DNA of 44,507 bases from Acidobacteriota bacterium (GCA_012729555.1 JAAYCX010000080.1:1-44507), one strand, 5' to 3'. Positions 23,817-33,000 are shown, numbered from the stretch's first letter. Program-made: numbers and translations. Notes: generated by a model not told the origin, from the sequence alone.

Positions 23817-25784
23817 ATGAGAGTAGGAGTGATCGGTTCGGGCTCCATCGGGCCCGACCTGGCTTACGGGTTCCTCTCTTCCCTGGCTGCGGGGGAGGGG
23901 GGGGCGGTGTTCCTCCTGGACATCAACCGGGAAGCCCTGGACGCGGGAGTCCGGCGCATCGAAGGGTATGTCTCGAAGGCCCTGGGGCGGGGCAAGATGA
24001 GCCCGGGGGCGGCAAAAGCGATCCGCGCCATGCTGACCCCCACCATGGAGATCGGGGACCTGGCGACCTGCGACTATGTCCTCGAGGCCGCCACCGAAAA
24101 CCTCGAGACGAAAAAGGCCATTCTGGCCAACCTCGAGAAGATCGTGGGGCCCGACTGCCTGATCGGCTTCGCCACTTCGGGGATCCCGAGGGCGTGGATC
24201 GCGGCGGGGGCGCTCCGCCCGGAGCGCTGTTTCGTGAACCACCCCTTTTTCCCGGCCTGGCGCACGACGCCGATCGAGGTCGTGCCCTCCGGGGACGCAG
24301 CCCTGAGCGAGCGGATGGTATCGGTGCTCAAGTCCCTGGGGAAGGTGCCGATCCTGACGGCCGATGTCGAGGCTTTCGCCGCGGACGACATCTTCTGTAA
24401 CTACATCAGCGAAGCGGTGCGCATCGTCGAGGACGGGATCGCCACCCCCGCCCAGGTCGACCGGATCGTCAACGACGCCGTCGGCGGCGGCGGCCCGTTC
24501 AATGTCATGGACCTGACCCGCGGCAACCTCCTGGTGGCGCACTGCCAGGAGCTCATGCGCGATTCCAGAACCGGCACGCCCTGGTTTGAGCCTCCGGCCC
24601 TGCTCATCCGGCAGGGGAACCAGCCGTGGCACGACCCCAAGGCTCCGGGTGACGCCCGCTTTACGGAATCCCAGCAGAAGGAGGTCCTCGACCGCATGCT
24701 GGCGGTCCTGCTGGGGAGATCCTACGCCGTGGCCGAGAACGGGGTGTGTGAACCGACCGAGCTCAACTGGCTCATCCGCATGTCGCTCGGGTTCGCGGAG
24801 GGGATGCTGGACCTCGGGAGCCGGCTGGGGGCGGACCGGGTCGCCGAACTCTGCCTCGGCTTCAAGCGGAAATACCCCGATTTCCCGGTCCCCGCATGCG
24901 TCGCGGGGAAGGCGCTGATCCCCTACCGGCGCGACGTGAAGGTGGAGCGCGACGGGGATATCGGGGTGGTGCGGGTCTTCCGGCCCGAGGCCCGGAACGC
25001 GCTCACCATGAGGACGGTCGAGGAGATCGGGAGCGCTATCGATGAGCTCGGGGCGGACGCGGCCGTCGCGGGAATCATCTTCACGAGCTACGACGGCTCC
25101 CTTGCCGGGGCCGACGTCAACCAGTTCACCTCGCTCGAGACGCGCGAGGCGGCCGAGGGGATCTGCCTGAAGGCGTATCCCGTGCTCAAGAAGATCTCCG
25201 GGATGTCCAAGCCGGTGGTCGCCGCACTCGACGGCCCGGTGATGGGGGGCGGGGCGGAATTCGCCCTCGCCTGCCACGGCAGGGTCGTCGGCCCGAACGT
25301 GCGCCTGGCCCAGCCCGAGGTCAACCTCGGGGTCGTGCCGGGCTACGGCGCCACGCAGCGCCTCCCGCGCCTCATCGGCGTGGAGCGCGCGCTCGAACTG
25401 ATGCGCACGGGGCGCGTGGCGGACGCCGCGGAGGCGTGTGCCATCGGCTGGGCGCACGGGGAACCGGTCGCGGACCCCTGCCGGGCGGCCAAGGACCTCA
25501 TCCGCGGGCATGTCGCCGGAAAGGTGAAGCTCCGGCCGGTCGACCCGGCCCCCGTTTCCGTCCCCGAAGCGATCCCGGAGGTGGACCTCGGTCACCGGTC
25601 GCTCCGGATCGACGCCATCCTGGTGGACGCGGTGACCCGGGGACTCGCACTCCCCCTTGACGAGGGGCTCCGGGTTGAGGCCGCGGCGTTTGCCGATGCC
25701 CGGGCGACGGTCGATGCGGATATCGGCATCAAGAACTTCACAACGAACGGCCCGCGTGTCCCGGCCGCCTTCATACACGAGTAG
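23817..25784 (+). CDS. 3-hydroxyacyl-CoA dehydrogenase / enoyl-CoA hydratase fusion
   Basis: A 655-residue bifunctional beta-oxidation enzyme with the dehydrogenase first and the hydratase second, the reverse of FadB/FadJ. The N-terminal Rossmann motif GSGSIG, an NHPFFP segment with the catalytic His, and a C-terminal crotonase domain (from about 370) with GPVMGGGAEFALA and QPEVNLGVVPGYG keep both catalytic Glu positions. The order resembles archaeal and some anaerobic bacterial enzymes. ATG 23817 is chosen over a TTG 6 bp earlier because GGAAGGAG is 6 nt before it. It heads the operon with the thiolase. Confidence 0.92.
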   Translation: MRVGVIGSGSIGPDLAYGFLSSLAAGEGGAVFLLDINREALDAGVRRIEGYVSKALGRGKMSPGAAKAIRAMLTPTMEIGDLATCDYVLEAATENLETKKAILANLEKIVGPDCLIGFATSGIPRAWIAAGALRPERCFVNHPFFPAWRTTPIEVVPSGDAALSERMVSVLKSLGKVPILTADVEAFAADDIFCNYISEAVRIVEDGIATPAQVDRIVNDAVGGGGPFNVMDLTRGNLLVAHCQELMRDSRTGTPWFEPPALLIRQGNQPWHDPKAPGDARFTESQQKEVLDRMLAVLLGRSYAVAENGVCEPTELNWLIRMSLGFAEGMLDLGSRLGADRVAELCLGFKRKYPDFPVPACVAGKALIPYRRDVKVERDGDIGVVRVFRPEARNALTMRTVEEIGSAIDELGADAAVAGIIFTSYDGSLAGADVNQFTSLETREAAEGICLKAYPVLKKISGMSKPVVAALDGPVMGGGAEFALACHGRVVGPNVRLAQPEVNLGVVPGYGATQRLPRLIGVERALELMRTGRVADAAEACAIGWAHGEPVADPCRAAKDLIRGHVAGKVKLRPVDPAPVSVPEAIPEVDLGHRSLRIDAILVDAVTRGLALPLDEGLRVEAAAFADARATVDADIGIKNFTTNGPRVPAAFIHE

Positions 25785-25797
25785 GGGGGAAGCGACT

Positions 25798-27078
25798 ATG
25801 GCGAAGGAAAAATCGATCGTCGTCCTCGACGGCGGCCGCAGGCTGCCGAGAGCGGATATTCTGCACAACAACAAGGCCCCGGGGCTGTTCACGCGTTTCA
25901 CGACGACCCAGCTCGGCGGGATGGCGGTCAAGGCGGCGCTCGCCCACACCCCCGTCGACAAGGGCCTCATCGGGCACGTGGTCATGGGGATGGCGGCGCA
26001 CAGCCACCGCGACTCCATCTACGGGGCGCAGGGCGCCCGCTGGCGCGGGGGGCTGGGCGAGGACGTGCCCGCCCTGACCGTGGCCCGCATCTGCGGAAGC
26101 GGGGCCGAGGCCATCAGCGTGGCTTCGGAGATGATCCTCGCCGGGCTCCGGCACGACGAGGCGCGCCCCTTCTACGTGGTGGGGGGGAGCGAGAGCATGC
26201 AGTACCCCTTCGTGCTCTACAACGCCCGGGGCAAAAAGGTGGGTAACGCGGTCCAGAAGTACGGTCCCGTGGACACCCGGGCCCTCGCGGCGGGCACCCA
26301 TCTGCAGGACGCGCTGCTGATGTGCCTCTACGACCCGAGCGCCAAGCTGGCCATGGCCAACACCGGGGAGGAGCTGGGGCGGCGGTACGGGATCACGCGC
26401 GAGGAATGCGACCTCTTCGGCTACCGCTCCCACGTGAACGCCAAAAAAGCGCGCGACGCCGGGCACTTCGACGAGGAGATCGAGCCGGTGACCGTGAACC
26501 AGGGGGGGGGGCGTCCGGCCTTCACGGTGAAGTACGACACCCACATCCTGGAGAACCCGTCGCTCGAGACGATGGCGAAGCTGCCTCCCGCGTTTGAATC
26601 GGGCGGGGTCATCACCGCCGGGAACGCCAGCGCGGTGGTCGACAGCGCCGCGGCCATGGTGCTCGGGCTGGAATCGGACGCCGAAAGCCACGGGCTCCGA
26701 CCCCTCTGCCGCATCATCGGGTACGGGGTGGCGGGGGTGGACCCCCGGGTCATGGGGATCGGCCCCGTTCCGGCCACCCGCAAGGCGCTCGAGCACGCCG
26801 GAATCGGGGGGGACCGCATCGACATCGTCGAGATCAACGAGGCGTTCGCGCCGCAGTCGCTGGCGTGCGTCCGCGAGTTCGAGAAGATGGGGATCGATCC
26901 CGAAAAGGTCAACCCCATGGGGAACGCCATCGCGCTGGGGCATCCGCTGGGCGCGACCGGGGCGATCCTGACCCTGACCTGTGCCTACGCCCTGAGGCGC
27001 CGGAAGCTGCGCTACGGGCTGGTGACCATGTGCATCGGCGGCGGCCAGGGGATCGCCCTGGTCCTGGAGTCCATCTGA
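25798..27078 (+). CDS. Thiolase (acetyl-CoA acyltransferase)
   Basis: A 426-residue thiolase. The nucleophile is Cys99 in ARICGSGAEAIS. The EINEAFAPQ motif, GNAIALGHPLGATGA with the active His, and MCIGGGQG with the second Cys are all intact. It would cleave 3-ketoacyl-CoA to acetyl-CoA and a shortened acyl-CoA. It lies 13 bp after the HAD/ECH fusion with an AGGGGGGAAG ribosome site, so the two likely act together in beta-oxidation. Confidence 0.95.
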   Translation: MAKEKSIVVLDGGRRLPRADILHNNKAPGLFTRFTTTQLGGMAVKAALAHTPVDKGLIGHVVMGMAAHSHRDSIYGAQGARWRGGLGEDVPALTVARICGSGAEAISVASEMILAGLRHDEARPFYVVGGSESMQYPFVLYNARGKKVGNAVQKYGPVDTRALAAGTHLQDALLMCLYDPSAKLAMANTGEELGRRYGITREECDLFGYRSHVNAKKARDAGHFDEEIEPVTVNQGGGRPAFTVKYDTHILENPSLETMAKLPPAFESGGVITAGNASAVVDSAAAMVLGLESDAESHGLRPLCRIIGYGVAGVDPRVMGIGPVPATRKALEHAGIGGDRIDIVEINEAFAPQSLACVREFEKMGIDPEKVNPMGNAIALGHPLGATGAILTLTCAYALRRRKLRYGLVTMCIGGGQGIALVLESI

Positions 27079-27121
27079 CCCATCCGGGAGTGACCCCGCG
27101 CGAAAACCAAAAGGAGGAATG

Positions 27122-28570
27122 ATGAAGCATAAGGATGAGTTGGCGAAGATAGTGGGCCGGGAGAATGTGAGCGATGCGGAGGACGTCCTGCTCCGGTACT
27201 CCCGGGACCTCAGCCTGGTACCCCCGGGGAGGCCGGAACTGGTGGCCTGGCCGACAAGCTCGGCAGAGGTGAGCGAAATCCTGAAATGGTCCAACGGGAA
27301 GAACATCCCCGTGGTCCCGCTCTCTTCCGGGGTACACCCGAACGGCGGCGCCATCCCCAAACAGGGGGGAGTCGTCATCGATCTCTCCAGGATGAACCGG
27401 ATCCTGGAAATCGACCGGGACCTCAAGCAGGTGCGCATCGAGGCCGGAGTGACCTGGGGGCAGCTGACGGCGGAGCTGGCGAAGCAGGAGATGAGGGTCA
27501 TCATGCCCCTGGCGCCGTACGCGGACCGGTCGGTGCTCTCCGATTTCCTGGACCGGGAAGTGCCGACGAACACCGTCTACGACTACGGAGAACCGATGCA
27601 GGCGTTCGAGGTGGTCTGGCCTACGGGCGAGATCTTCAGGCTGGGTTCGGCCAGCGTCAACGGATACCCGGATTCCGGTTCGCACGGCGGCAACCCTTCC
27701 GGCCCCGGGATCGATTTTTACCGCTTCGTCCAGGGGGCCCAGGGCACCATGGGGGTCGTGACCTGGACCAATCTGAAGATCGTCCACGGCACCAAAAAGG
27801 ACAAGGTGTTCTTCGTCCCGGTGGACGACCTCGGGCAGGCGCAGGAATTTCTCTATCGCCTGCTGCCGCGCCGGGTCGGCCAGGAGGTGGTGCTCCTGAA
27901 CCAGACCGACCTGGCGGCCCTCGTCGCGGAGAATTTCCCCGACGATTTCGAGAGGCTGCGGGCGACCCTGCCCCCCTGGACCCTGGTCATCGTCATCAGC
28001 GGGCTGGTGCGCCGTCCGGAGGAAAAAATCGCCTATGAAGTCAATCTCCTCAGGGAACTCGTCAAGAACGAATTCCGGAGCCTGACGATCGACGAAGCGC
28101 TCCCGGGATTCCCCGGATTGGGAAACCGGATGCTTCCCCTCCTCCGCAACCCCTGGCCCGCCGACGGCCCCTACTGGAAGAACCGCTGGCAGGGGGCGTC
28201 CCAGAGCCTGTTTTTCATCGCCAGGCCGGAAGATACGCCGAGGTTCGTGGAGATCGTGGAATCGATCGCCCCCCAGTACGGGTATCCCGTGGCCGATATC
28301 GGGAGCTACATCCAGCCCATAGAACACAACCGCGCCTGCCAGGTGGAATTCACCTTCTTCTACGACAGGAAGGACGAGGCGTGCATCGCCGCGCTCTACC
28401 TGGATGCGGCACGGGCCCTCATCAGCGAGGGCGCCCTCTTTACCCGGCCATACGGCGATCTGGCGCCGATGGTCTACGAACGAGCGGCCAGTTACGTCAT
28501 GGGGCTCAAGCGGGTGAAGAAGATTTTCGATCCCAATAACATCATGAACCCGGGCAACCTGTGTTTTTAG
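27122..28570 (+). CDS. FAD-linked oxidase/dehydrogenase, GlcD-like (first)
   Basis: A 482-residue VAO/PCMH-fold flavoprotein: the FAD-binding region includes PSSAEVSEILK and PVVPLSSGVHPNGG with GGVVIDLSRMN, and the second half holds the substrate domain with a C-terminal FDPNNIMNPGN. Relatives oxidise D-2-hydroxy acids such as glycolate or lactate. Two adjacent ATGs exist; 27122 is preferred because AAGGAGG ends too close to the first at 27119. It is followed 10 bp later by a CCG iron-sulfur protein, as in glycolate or lactate dehydrogenase sets. Confidence 0.85.
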   Translation: MKHKDELAKIVGRENVSDAEDVLLRYSRDLSLVPPGRPELVAWPTSSAEVSEILKWSNGKNIPVVPLSSGVHPNGGAIPKQGGVVIDLSRMNRILEIDRDLKQVRIEAGVTWGQLTAELAKQEMRVIMPLAPYADRSVLSDFLDREVPTNTVYDYGEPMQAFEVVWPTGEIFRLGSASVNGYPDSGSHGGNPSGPGIDFYRFVQGAQGTMGVVTWTNLKIVHGTKKDKVFFVPVDDLGQAQEFLYRLLPRRVGQEVVLLNQTDLAALVAENFPDDFERLRATLPPWTLVIVISGLVRRPEEKIAYEVNLLRELVKNEFRSLTIDEALPGFPGLGNRMLPLLRNPWPADGPYWKNRWQGASQSLFFIARPEDTPRFVEIVESIAPQYGYPVADIGSYIQPIEHNRACQVEFTFFYDRKDEACIAALYLDAARALISEGALFTRPYGDLAPMVYERAASYVMGLKRVKKIFDPNNIMNPGNLCF

Positions 28571-28580
28571 GGAGGGGACG

Positions 28581-29873
28581 ATGCCGACGAAAGTGAATCT
28601 GGAAACAACCGATCTGAATAATTACAAATACGACATGAGCCGGTGCATCAAGTGCAAGGGGTGCTACTGGGTGGAGCACACCTACATGCCGGGCGTGAAG
28701 TTCAGCACGCGCTGCCCCAGCAACGTGTGGAACGATTTCGATTCCTACGGCGCGTTCGGCAAGATGAGAATCGGGCACGCCATGGTCGAGAAAAAGCTCG
28801 ACTGGACCCCCAAGCTGCTGGAAATCGTCTACGCCGACCCGCTGTGCGGCGCCTGCGACGTCGCCTGCAAGAGAAACCTGGATCTGGAAATCGGGCTCTC
28901 GCTCGAGGCGATGCGCGTGAAGGCGGTCCAGGACGGCGCCGGGCCGATGCCGGCGCACAAAAAGATCGCCCGGAACATCGCCGCTTCCCACAACTGCTTC
29001 GGCTCGGAGCACGGGGACCGGAAGGGGTGGCTGACCCCCGATATCCAGGTGGCGGACAAGGCCGATCTCCTTTACTTCGTCGGGTGCACCGCGTCCTACA
29101 CGAACCCGGAAATCGCCCGCGCCACGGCGAAGATCCTCAACGCCACCGGCACCCCGTTCATGCTGATGGAGGACGAGTGGTGCTGCGGCAACACCCTGCA
29201 GTCGGTCGGCATGCTCGACGAGGCCCGCGAACTGGCCCGTCGCAACATCGACAGGGTCAAGGCAACGGGCGCCCGGCGGGTGCTCCTCTCCTGCGCGGAA
29301 GGGTACCGGATGTGGAAGGTCGAGTACCCGAAGCTCCTCAATATCGCCACCTCCGATCTCCCGTTCGAGGTGGTGCACCTGACGGAGCTGGCGGATGAAC
29401 TGCTCCGGCAGGGGGCGCTCAAGATGACCCGGCCGGTCGGCGCGCGCGTGACCTATCACGATTCCTGCAGCATCAGCCGCCTGGCGGACCCGTGGACCCC
29501 CTGGAGCGGCGAACGCGGCTGGATGGGGACGGTGTCCCCGCCGCTCAAGCGCCGGCGCGGGACGCAGGGGCTCTACGCGCAGCCGAGAAACGTCATCGCC
29601 AACATCCCGGGGGTCGATTTCGTGGAGATGATCCGGATCCGGGAGAACGCCTTCTGCTGCGGCGCCGGCCGGGGAACGAAAGAGGCGTTCCCCACACTCG
29701 CCTCCTCCTCGGCGAAACACCGGCTGGAAGAGGTGAAGGAAATTGGAGCCGAGGTCCTGGTTTCTGCATGCCCCTGGTGCAAAAACAACTTCTCACAGGC
29801 CGCCCGCGAAGGCGGCGACGCGGTGAGGGTGATGGACTTTTCCGAACTCATTGCTGCATCCCTGGACGCATAG
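28581..29873 (+). CDS. Heterodisulfide reductase/GlcF-like CCG iron-sulfur protein
   Basis: A 430-residue electron-transfer protein. An N-terminal ferredoxin-like part has C22-x2-C25-x2-C28 with C45-Pro, and a second incomplete-looking C89-x2-C92-x3-C96. Two CCG domains follow, DEWCCGNTLQSVG and ENAFCCGAGRG, the ligands of the non-cubane clusters known from HdrB and GlcF. It lies between two FAD oxidases and probably links them to a quinone or other carrier. ATG 28581 is 10 bp after the preceding stop. Confidence 0.9.
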   Translation: MPTKVNLETTDLNNYKYDMSRCIKCKGCYWVEHTYMPGVKFSTRCPSNVWNDFDSYGAFGKMRIGHAMVEKKLDWTPKLLEIVYADPLCGACDVACKRNLDLEIGLSLEAMRVKAVQDGAGPMPAHKKIARNIAASHNCFGSEHGDRKGWLTPDIQVADKADLLYFVGCTASYTNPEIARATAKILNATGTPFMLMEDEWCCGNTLQSVGMLDEARELARRNIDRVKATGARRVLLSCAEGYRMWKVEYPKLLNIATSDLPFEVVHLTELADELLRQGALKMTRPVGARVTYHDSCSISRLADPWTPWSGERGWMGTVSPPLKRRRGTQGLYAQPRNVIANIPGVDFVEMIRIRENAFCCGAGRGTKEAFPTLASSSAKHRLEEVKEIGAEVLVSACPWCKNNFSQAAREGGDAVRVMDFSELIAASLDA

Positions 29874-29882
29874 GAGGAAATC

Positions 29883-31553
29883 ATGGCCATTTTAAAGGAA
29901 GCGTACAAAGCGTTGGAGGCCGTCGTCGGGGCCAGGTTCCTGTCCGACGACCCCGTCATCTGCCAGGGGTACCAGTCGGGTCCCGCGGGGTATGAAAACG
30001 GGACGGGATACGAGCGCGTGATGACCAAGATCCCGGGCGCCGTCATCCTGCCGAAGAACACGGAAGAGGTCCAGAAGATCGTCAAGATCTGCATCCGCTA
30101 CACGATTCCCTACGTCCCGTACAGCACGGGGTTCTACGGCCCCCGGTCCCACTGCCACGTGGAAAACGAGCTGCTCGTCGACCTGAAGCGGCTGAACGAC
30201 TTCGAATTCGACGAAAAGCACTGGTACGCCGTGGTCGGCAGCGGCGTGGTCTATTCGCAGTTCCAGGAGGAATGCCTCCGCCGCGGCGGTTACGTCGTCA
30301 TCGGCGGCGGCGGGGCCCAGGCGTCCGTCATCGCCAACCTGATCGGGGACGGCTGGTCCCCCCTCAGCCACCGGATCGGGCTCCCGCACCGCCGCATCCT
30401 CGGTACGGAAATGGTCCTCCCCGACGGCGAAATCCTCAAGATGGGGTCCCTGGCGGTCGGCGACGACTGGTTCTGGGGGGACGGCATCGGGCCCGACCTG
30501 CGCGGAATCCTGCGCGGGTATACCGGACTGCGCGGATGCCTCGGGATCGTGACCAAGATGGCGGTCAAGGTCCTGCCGTTCCAGCCCGAAAAGCTCCAGC
30601 CTACCGGGATCTCGCCCAACACGGCGCTGGCGCTCCCCGAAAAGCGGGTCAAGTGGATCAACTACATCATGCCCAGCAAGGAAGCGCAGGTGAAGGCGAT
30701 GTACGAGATCTGCAAGGCCGAAATCGGCGGCGCGGTCACCAAGGTCCCCCTCTTCTGGCGCGCGATCGCCAAGGCGGAGTGCAAGGAGGAGTTCTGGGAC
30801 CTGTGGCTGAAGGAGACGCCGGAAACGGTGGCCAACTTCCACATCGTGCGCGTGCTGCTGATCGGCTTCACCAGCGAAGAGCAGCTGACCTACGACGAAA
30901 ACGTCCTGAACGACATCATGATGGAACTGGGCGGCCAGCCGCGGCGTACCAAGCCGAGCGACGAGTCCTGGATCAAGAACGCCGATTCGGCCGGGATGTG
31001 GTTGATGTGCGGCTCCTACGTCTCGGTCGACTACGTGATCGAGACCCTCAAGCAGGCGACCGAGCACGGGCCGGTGTACGCGGAGCTGAAGAAGAAGTAC
31101 ACGCCGCCGCTGATGCCCGATCACGGCGACCCGGGGTGGTTCCAGACCTTCGAACTGGGGTACCAGGGTTATTCCGAATTCCTGATCTACTGGGACCAGG
31201 ACGAGGACACGACCGGAGTCGACCACTTCTACCTGGAAACCTCCAAGATGAACATCGACCACCGGTTCTATACCGCGCTGATCGGGCCGCATCAGCCCCT
31301 GTACCTCACCGGGCCGATGTACGGGCCGAACTACCACGAGTGGATGCTCAAGATCAAAAACGAATTCGACCCGACCTGGACCTGTCACCCGCCGGTGCCG
31401 TTCGCGCACGACGAGTTCGTCGAGCGGGCGCCCTGGATGCACGAACTCAAGACCTGGGAATCGCCCAAAAAGTCGATCTACCCCAAGTGGCTGGAGAAAC
31501 AGCTGGCGGCCGAGGCCAAGGAGTTCCGGAAAACCCTGGAGGAAGGGAAGTAG
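29883..31553 (+). CDS. FAD-linked oxidase, VAO family (second)
   Basis: A 556-residue flavoprotein of the same VAO fold, unrelated in detail to the first: IPYVPYSTGFYGPRSHCHVENELLVDLKRLND forms the FAD loop, and the C-terminal part (YTALIGPHQPLYLTGPMYGPN) resembles 4-cresol dehydrogenase or vanillyl-alcohol-oxidase-like proteins. No covalent-FAD residue can be assigned from sequence. It is the last gene of the FAD/CCG/FAD trio. TAGGAGGAA precedes it. Substrate unknown: a hydroxy acid or alkylphenol oxidase is possible. Confidence 0.82.
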   Translation: MAILKEAYKALEAVVGARFLSDDPVICQGYQSGPAGYENGTGYERVMTKIPGAVILPKNTEEVQKIVKICIRYTIPYVPYSTGFYGPRSHCHVENELLVDLKRLNDFEFDEKHWYAVVGSGVVYSQFQEECLRRGGYVVIGGGGAQASVIANLIGDGWSPLSHRIGLPHRRILGTEMVLPDGEILKMGSLAVGDDWFWGDGIGPDLRGILRGYTGLRGCLGIVTKMAVKVLPFQPEKLQPTGISPNTALALPEKRVKWINYIMPSKEAQVKAMYEICKAEIGGAVTKVPLFWRAIAKAECKEEFWDLWLKETPETVANFHIVRVLLIGFTSEEQLTYDENVLNDIMMELGGQPRRTKPSDESWIKNADSAGMWLMCGSYVSVDYVIETLKQATEHGPVYAELKKKYTPPLMPDHGDPGWFQTFELGYQGYSEFLIYWDQDEDTTGVDHFYLETSKMNIDHRFYTALIGPHQPLYLTGPMYGPNYHEWMLKIKNEFDPTWTCHPPVPFAHDEFVERAPWMHELKTWESPKKSIYPKWLEKQLAAEAKEFRKTLEEGK

Positions 31554-31562
31554 GCGGCGGCC

Positions 31563-31605
31563 AAAAAAAAGGAAGGGCCCGTGCCGTTTCGTGCGGCACG
31601 GGCCC
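31563..31605 (-). terminator. Rho-independent terminator of the 37-residue gene
   Basis: A 12-bp perfect stem (31575-31586 with 31594-31605) around loop TTTCGTG, followed on the minus strand by U8 (A8 at 31563-31570). Strong minus-strand terminator. It also sits 10 bp downstream of the plus-strand flavoprotein gene, whose own end it may serve as a hairpin. Confidence 0.85.
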
Positions 31606-31628
31606 CGGCAAACCATGATGAGGGTGTA

Positions 31629-31742
31629 TTAATGAAGAATCGAAGTGTCGGGCTTCGTTTTCTTTCCGCGCACCGCGGAACGAACCCCGGCGAGCACTAA
31701 CGCACCGGCAAACAGTCCACCTAATACCGCAACCATAGCCAT
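31629..31742 (-). CDS. 37-residue single-span membrane peptide
   Basis: A short gene with everything in place: an AAGGAGAGG ribosome site before the ATG, a hydrophobic span (MVAVLGGLFAGALVLAGV), a basic stretch RSAVRGKKTK, and a TAA stop. A promoter (31773-31800) lies upstream and a strong terminator (31563-31605) downstream. No family is recognised. It is convergent with the FAD oxidase gene and divergent from the Crp/Fnr gene. Confidence 0.7.
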   Translation of the reverse strand: MAMVAVLGGLFAGALVLAGVRSAVRGKKTKPDTSILH

Positions 31743-31772
31743 AAGTCACCTCTCCTTGATAATGCGGCGCGA

Positions 31773-31800
31773 TTTATAGCACCCTCCGCGCCGATTTCAA
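31773..31800 (-). promoter_or_regulatory. Sigma-70 promoter of the 37-residue gene
   Basis: On the minus strand TTGAAA (31795-31800) and TATAAA (31773-31778) are separated by 16 bp, placing the transcript start about 25 bp before the ATG at 31742. Confidence 0.6.
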
Positions 31801-31935
31801 AGCAAAAACTTCGGAACCGGCCCGGACGGGAAAAGTTCCCGGCAACGGGGCGAAACCTCCCGCGCCCGTCCAGGGTCCCGGCCCCGGCAACCTTGTAAAT
31901 ATTGAATATAAAAGATTTCAGTCTTTGGCGCGGGC

Positions 31936-31951
31936 TGGCACGCTCCTTGCA
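31936..31951 (+). promoter_or_regulatory. Sigma-54 promoter of the Crp/Fnr gene
   Basis: TGGCAC-N5-TTGCA, an exact match to the -24/-12 consensus (GG and GC correctly spaced), 107 bp before the ATG of the regulator. RpoN control needs an activator that is not encoded in the window. The rest of 31743-32058 holds no gene. Confidence 0.8.
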
Positions 31952-32058
31952 TATCTTAAAGGGTTGTCGCATGCGCGGCCAGGCCCGGGAACGGGCCGGG
32001 CGCGCAGGCCCGAAACGAACCCGTTTCCGAAACCCGGTATTGCAGAGGATGAACACGC

Positions 32059-32766
32059 ATGAACATTCCACCCCCGTTGCCCGTCGGCCCGCCATACGCG
32101 AACGGCGGCGGCCCGAGCCCGATGTCGATCCTGTACGAGTCGATGGACCAGCGCTTTGGAAAGGACTGCACCCCCGTCAGGCTCAAGCGGAACACCGTTC
32201 TTTTCAGCCAGGGGGAGATCCTGACCTGCCTCTACATGGTCGAGCAGGGGGAGATCGCGCTGACGCGGGTATCGCCTGACGGCCGGGAGACCCTGATCGC
32301 CATCCTGGGCCCCGGCGAATTTTTCGGCGAGGGGGCGTTGCTGAGCGGCTGCCCGGCGACCTTCAGCGCCCGGGCGACGCGTCGGTCGGTGCTGCTGAAG
32401 CTGCCCGAGAGAAAGTTCCGGCGCGCGCTCGAGGACCCACGGTCGTGCCGCATGCTGCTCGAGGCGGTGGCCCGCCGCTGCGACGACGCCTGGACCCAGA
32501 TGGAGGTGCTCGGCTGCACCCACGTCCGGGACAAGGTGCGTACGGGCCTCGCCTGGCTCTCCGGCCGCATCGGGGTTGCGACCGGGGATGGGGTGCGGAT
32601 CGACATGAACCTCTCCCAGATGGCGCGCATGGTGGGGTGCGCCCGGGAGACCCTCAGCAGGGAGGTGAGCGAACTGCGGCGGCGAAAGGCGGTCGATGTG
32701 CGCCATTCCAACGGCCGTATCTCCTTTTTCGTGAGAAATCCCGGGGATCTTATCGATCCGCAGTAA
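32059..32766 (+). CDS. Crp/Fnr-family transcriptional regulator
   Basis: A 235-residue regulator. A Pro/Gly-rich N-terminus (about 1-20), then the cyclic-nucleotide-type beta-roll (about 38-135, LFSQGEILTCLYMVEQGEIALTR and PGEFFGEGALLSG), a long dimer helix, and a winged helix-turn-helix (about 185-211, NLSQMARMVGCARETLSREVSEL). It has no FNR-type N-terminal Cys cluster, so the signal is unclear. Transcribed from the sigma-54 promoter at 31936. It may regulate the nearby energy or nitrogen genes. Confidence 0.9.
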   Translation: MNIPPPLPVGPPYANGGGPSPMSILYESMDQRFGKDCTPVRLKRNTVLFSQGEILTCLYMVEQGEIALTRVSPDGRETLIAILGPGEFFGEGALLSGCPATFSARATRRSVLLKLPERKFRRALEDPRSCRMLLEAVARRCDDAWTQMEVLGCTHVRDKVRTGLAWLSGRIGVATGDGVRIDMNLSQMARMVGCARETLSREVSELRRRKAVDVRHSNGRISFFVRNPGDLIDPQ

Positions 32767-32817
32767 GGGTTTCCGGTCGACGGGCGTATAATGGGGCCTG
32801 GAGAACGGGAGGCCCGG

Positions 32818-33000
32818 ATGCACACGGAACTGTTGCCCATCACCTGCCCCCTCTGCGGACGGAAGCAGGAATACCGGCTGGAATCCCTGATCCGGGGGGC
32901 CCTGCTCGAATGCCCCTTCTGCCGGGTGAGGATCCACCTGCACGGCCACATGTGGGAAGAGATCCAGCGCGAAATCACCCGCCTCAAGGGAGAATCGTGA
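32818..33000 (+). CDS. Small zinc-ribbon protein
   Basis: A 60-residue protein with CPLCGRKQEYRLESL...CPFCRVRIHLHGH: two CPxC knuckles, plausibly a zinc ribbon. ATG 32818 is chosen because GGGAGG precedes it by 6 nt. A TATAAT occurs 26 bp upstream at 32787-32792. Function unknown. Confidence 0.65.
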   Translation: MHTELLPITCPLCGRKQEYRLESLIRGALLECPFCRVRIHLHGHMWEEIQREITRLKGES

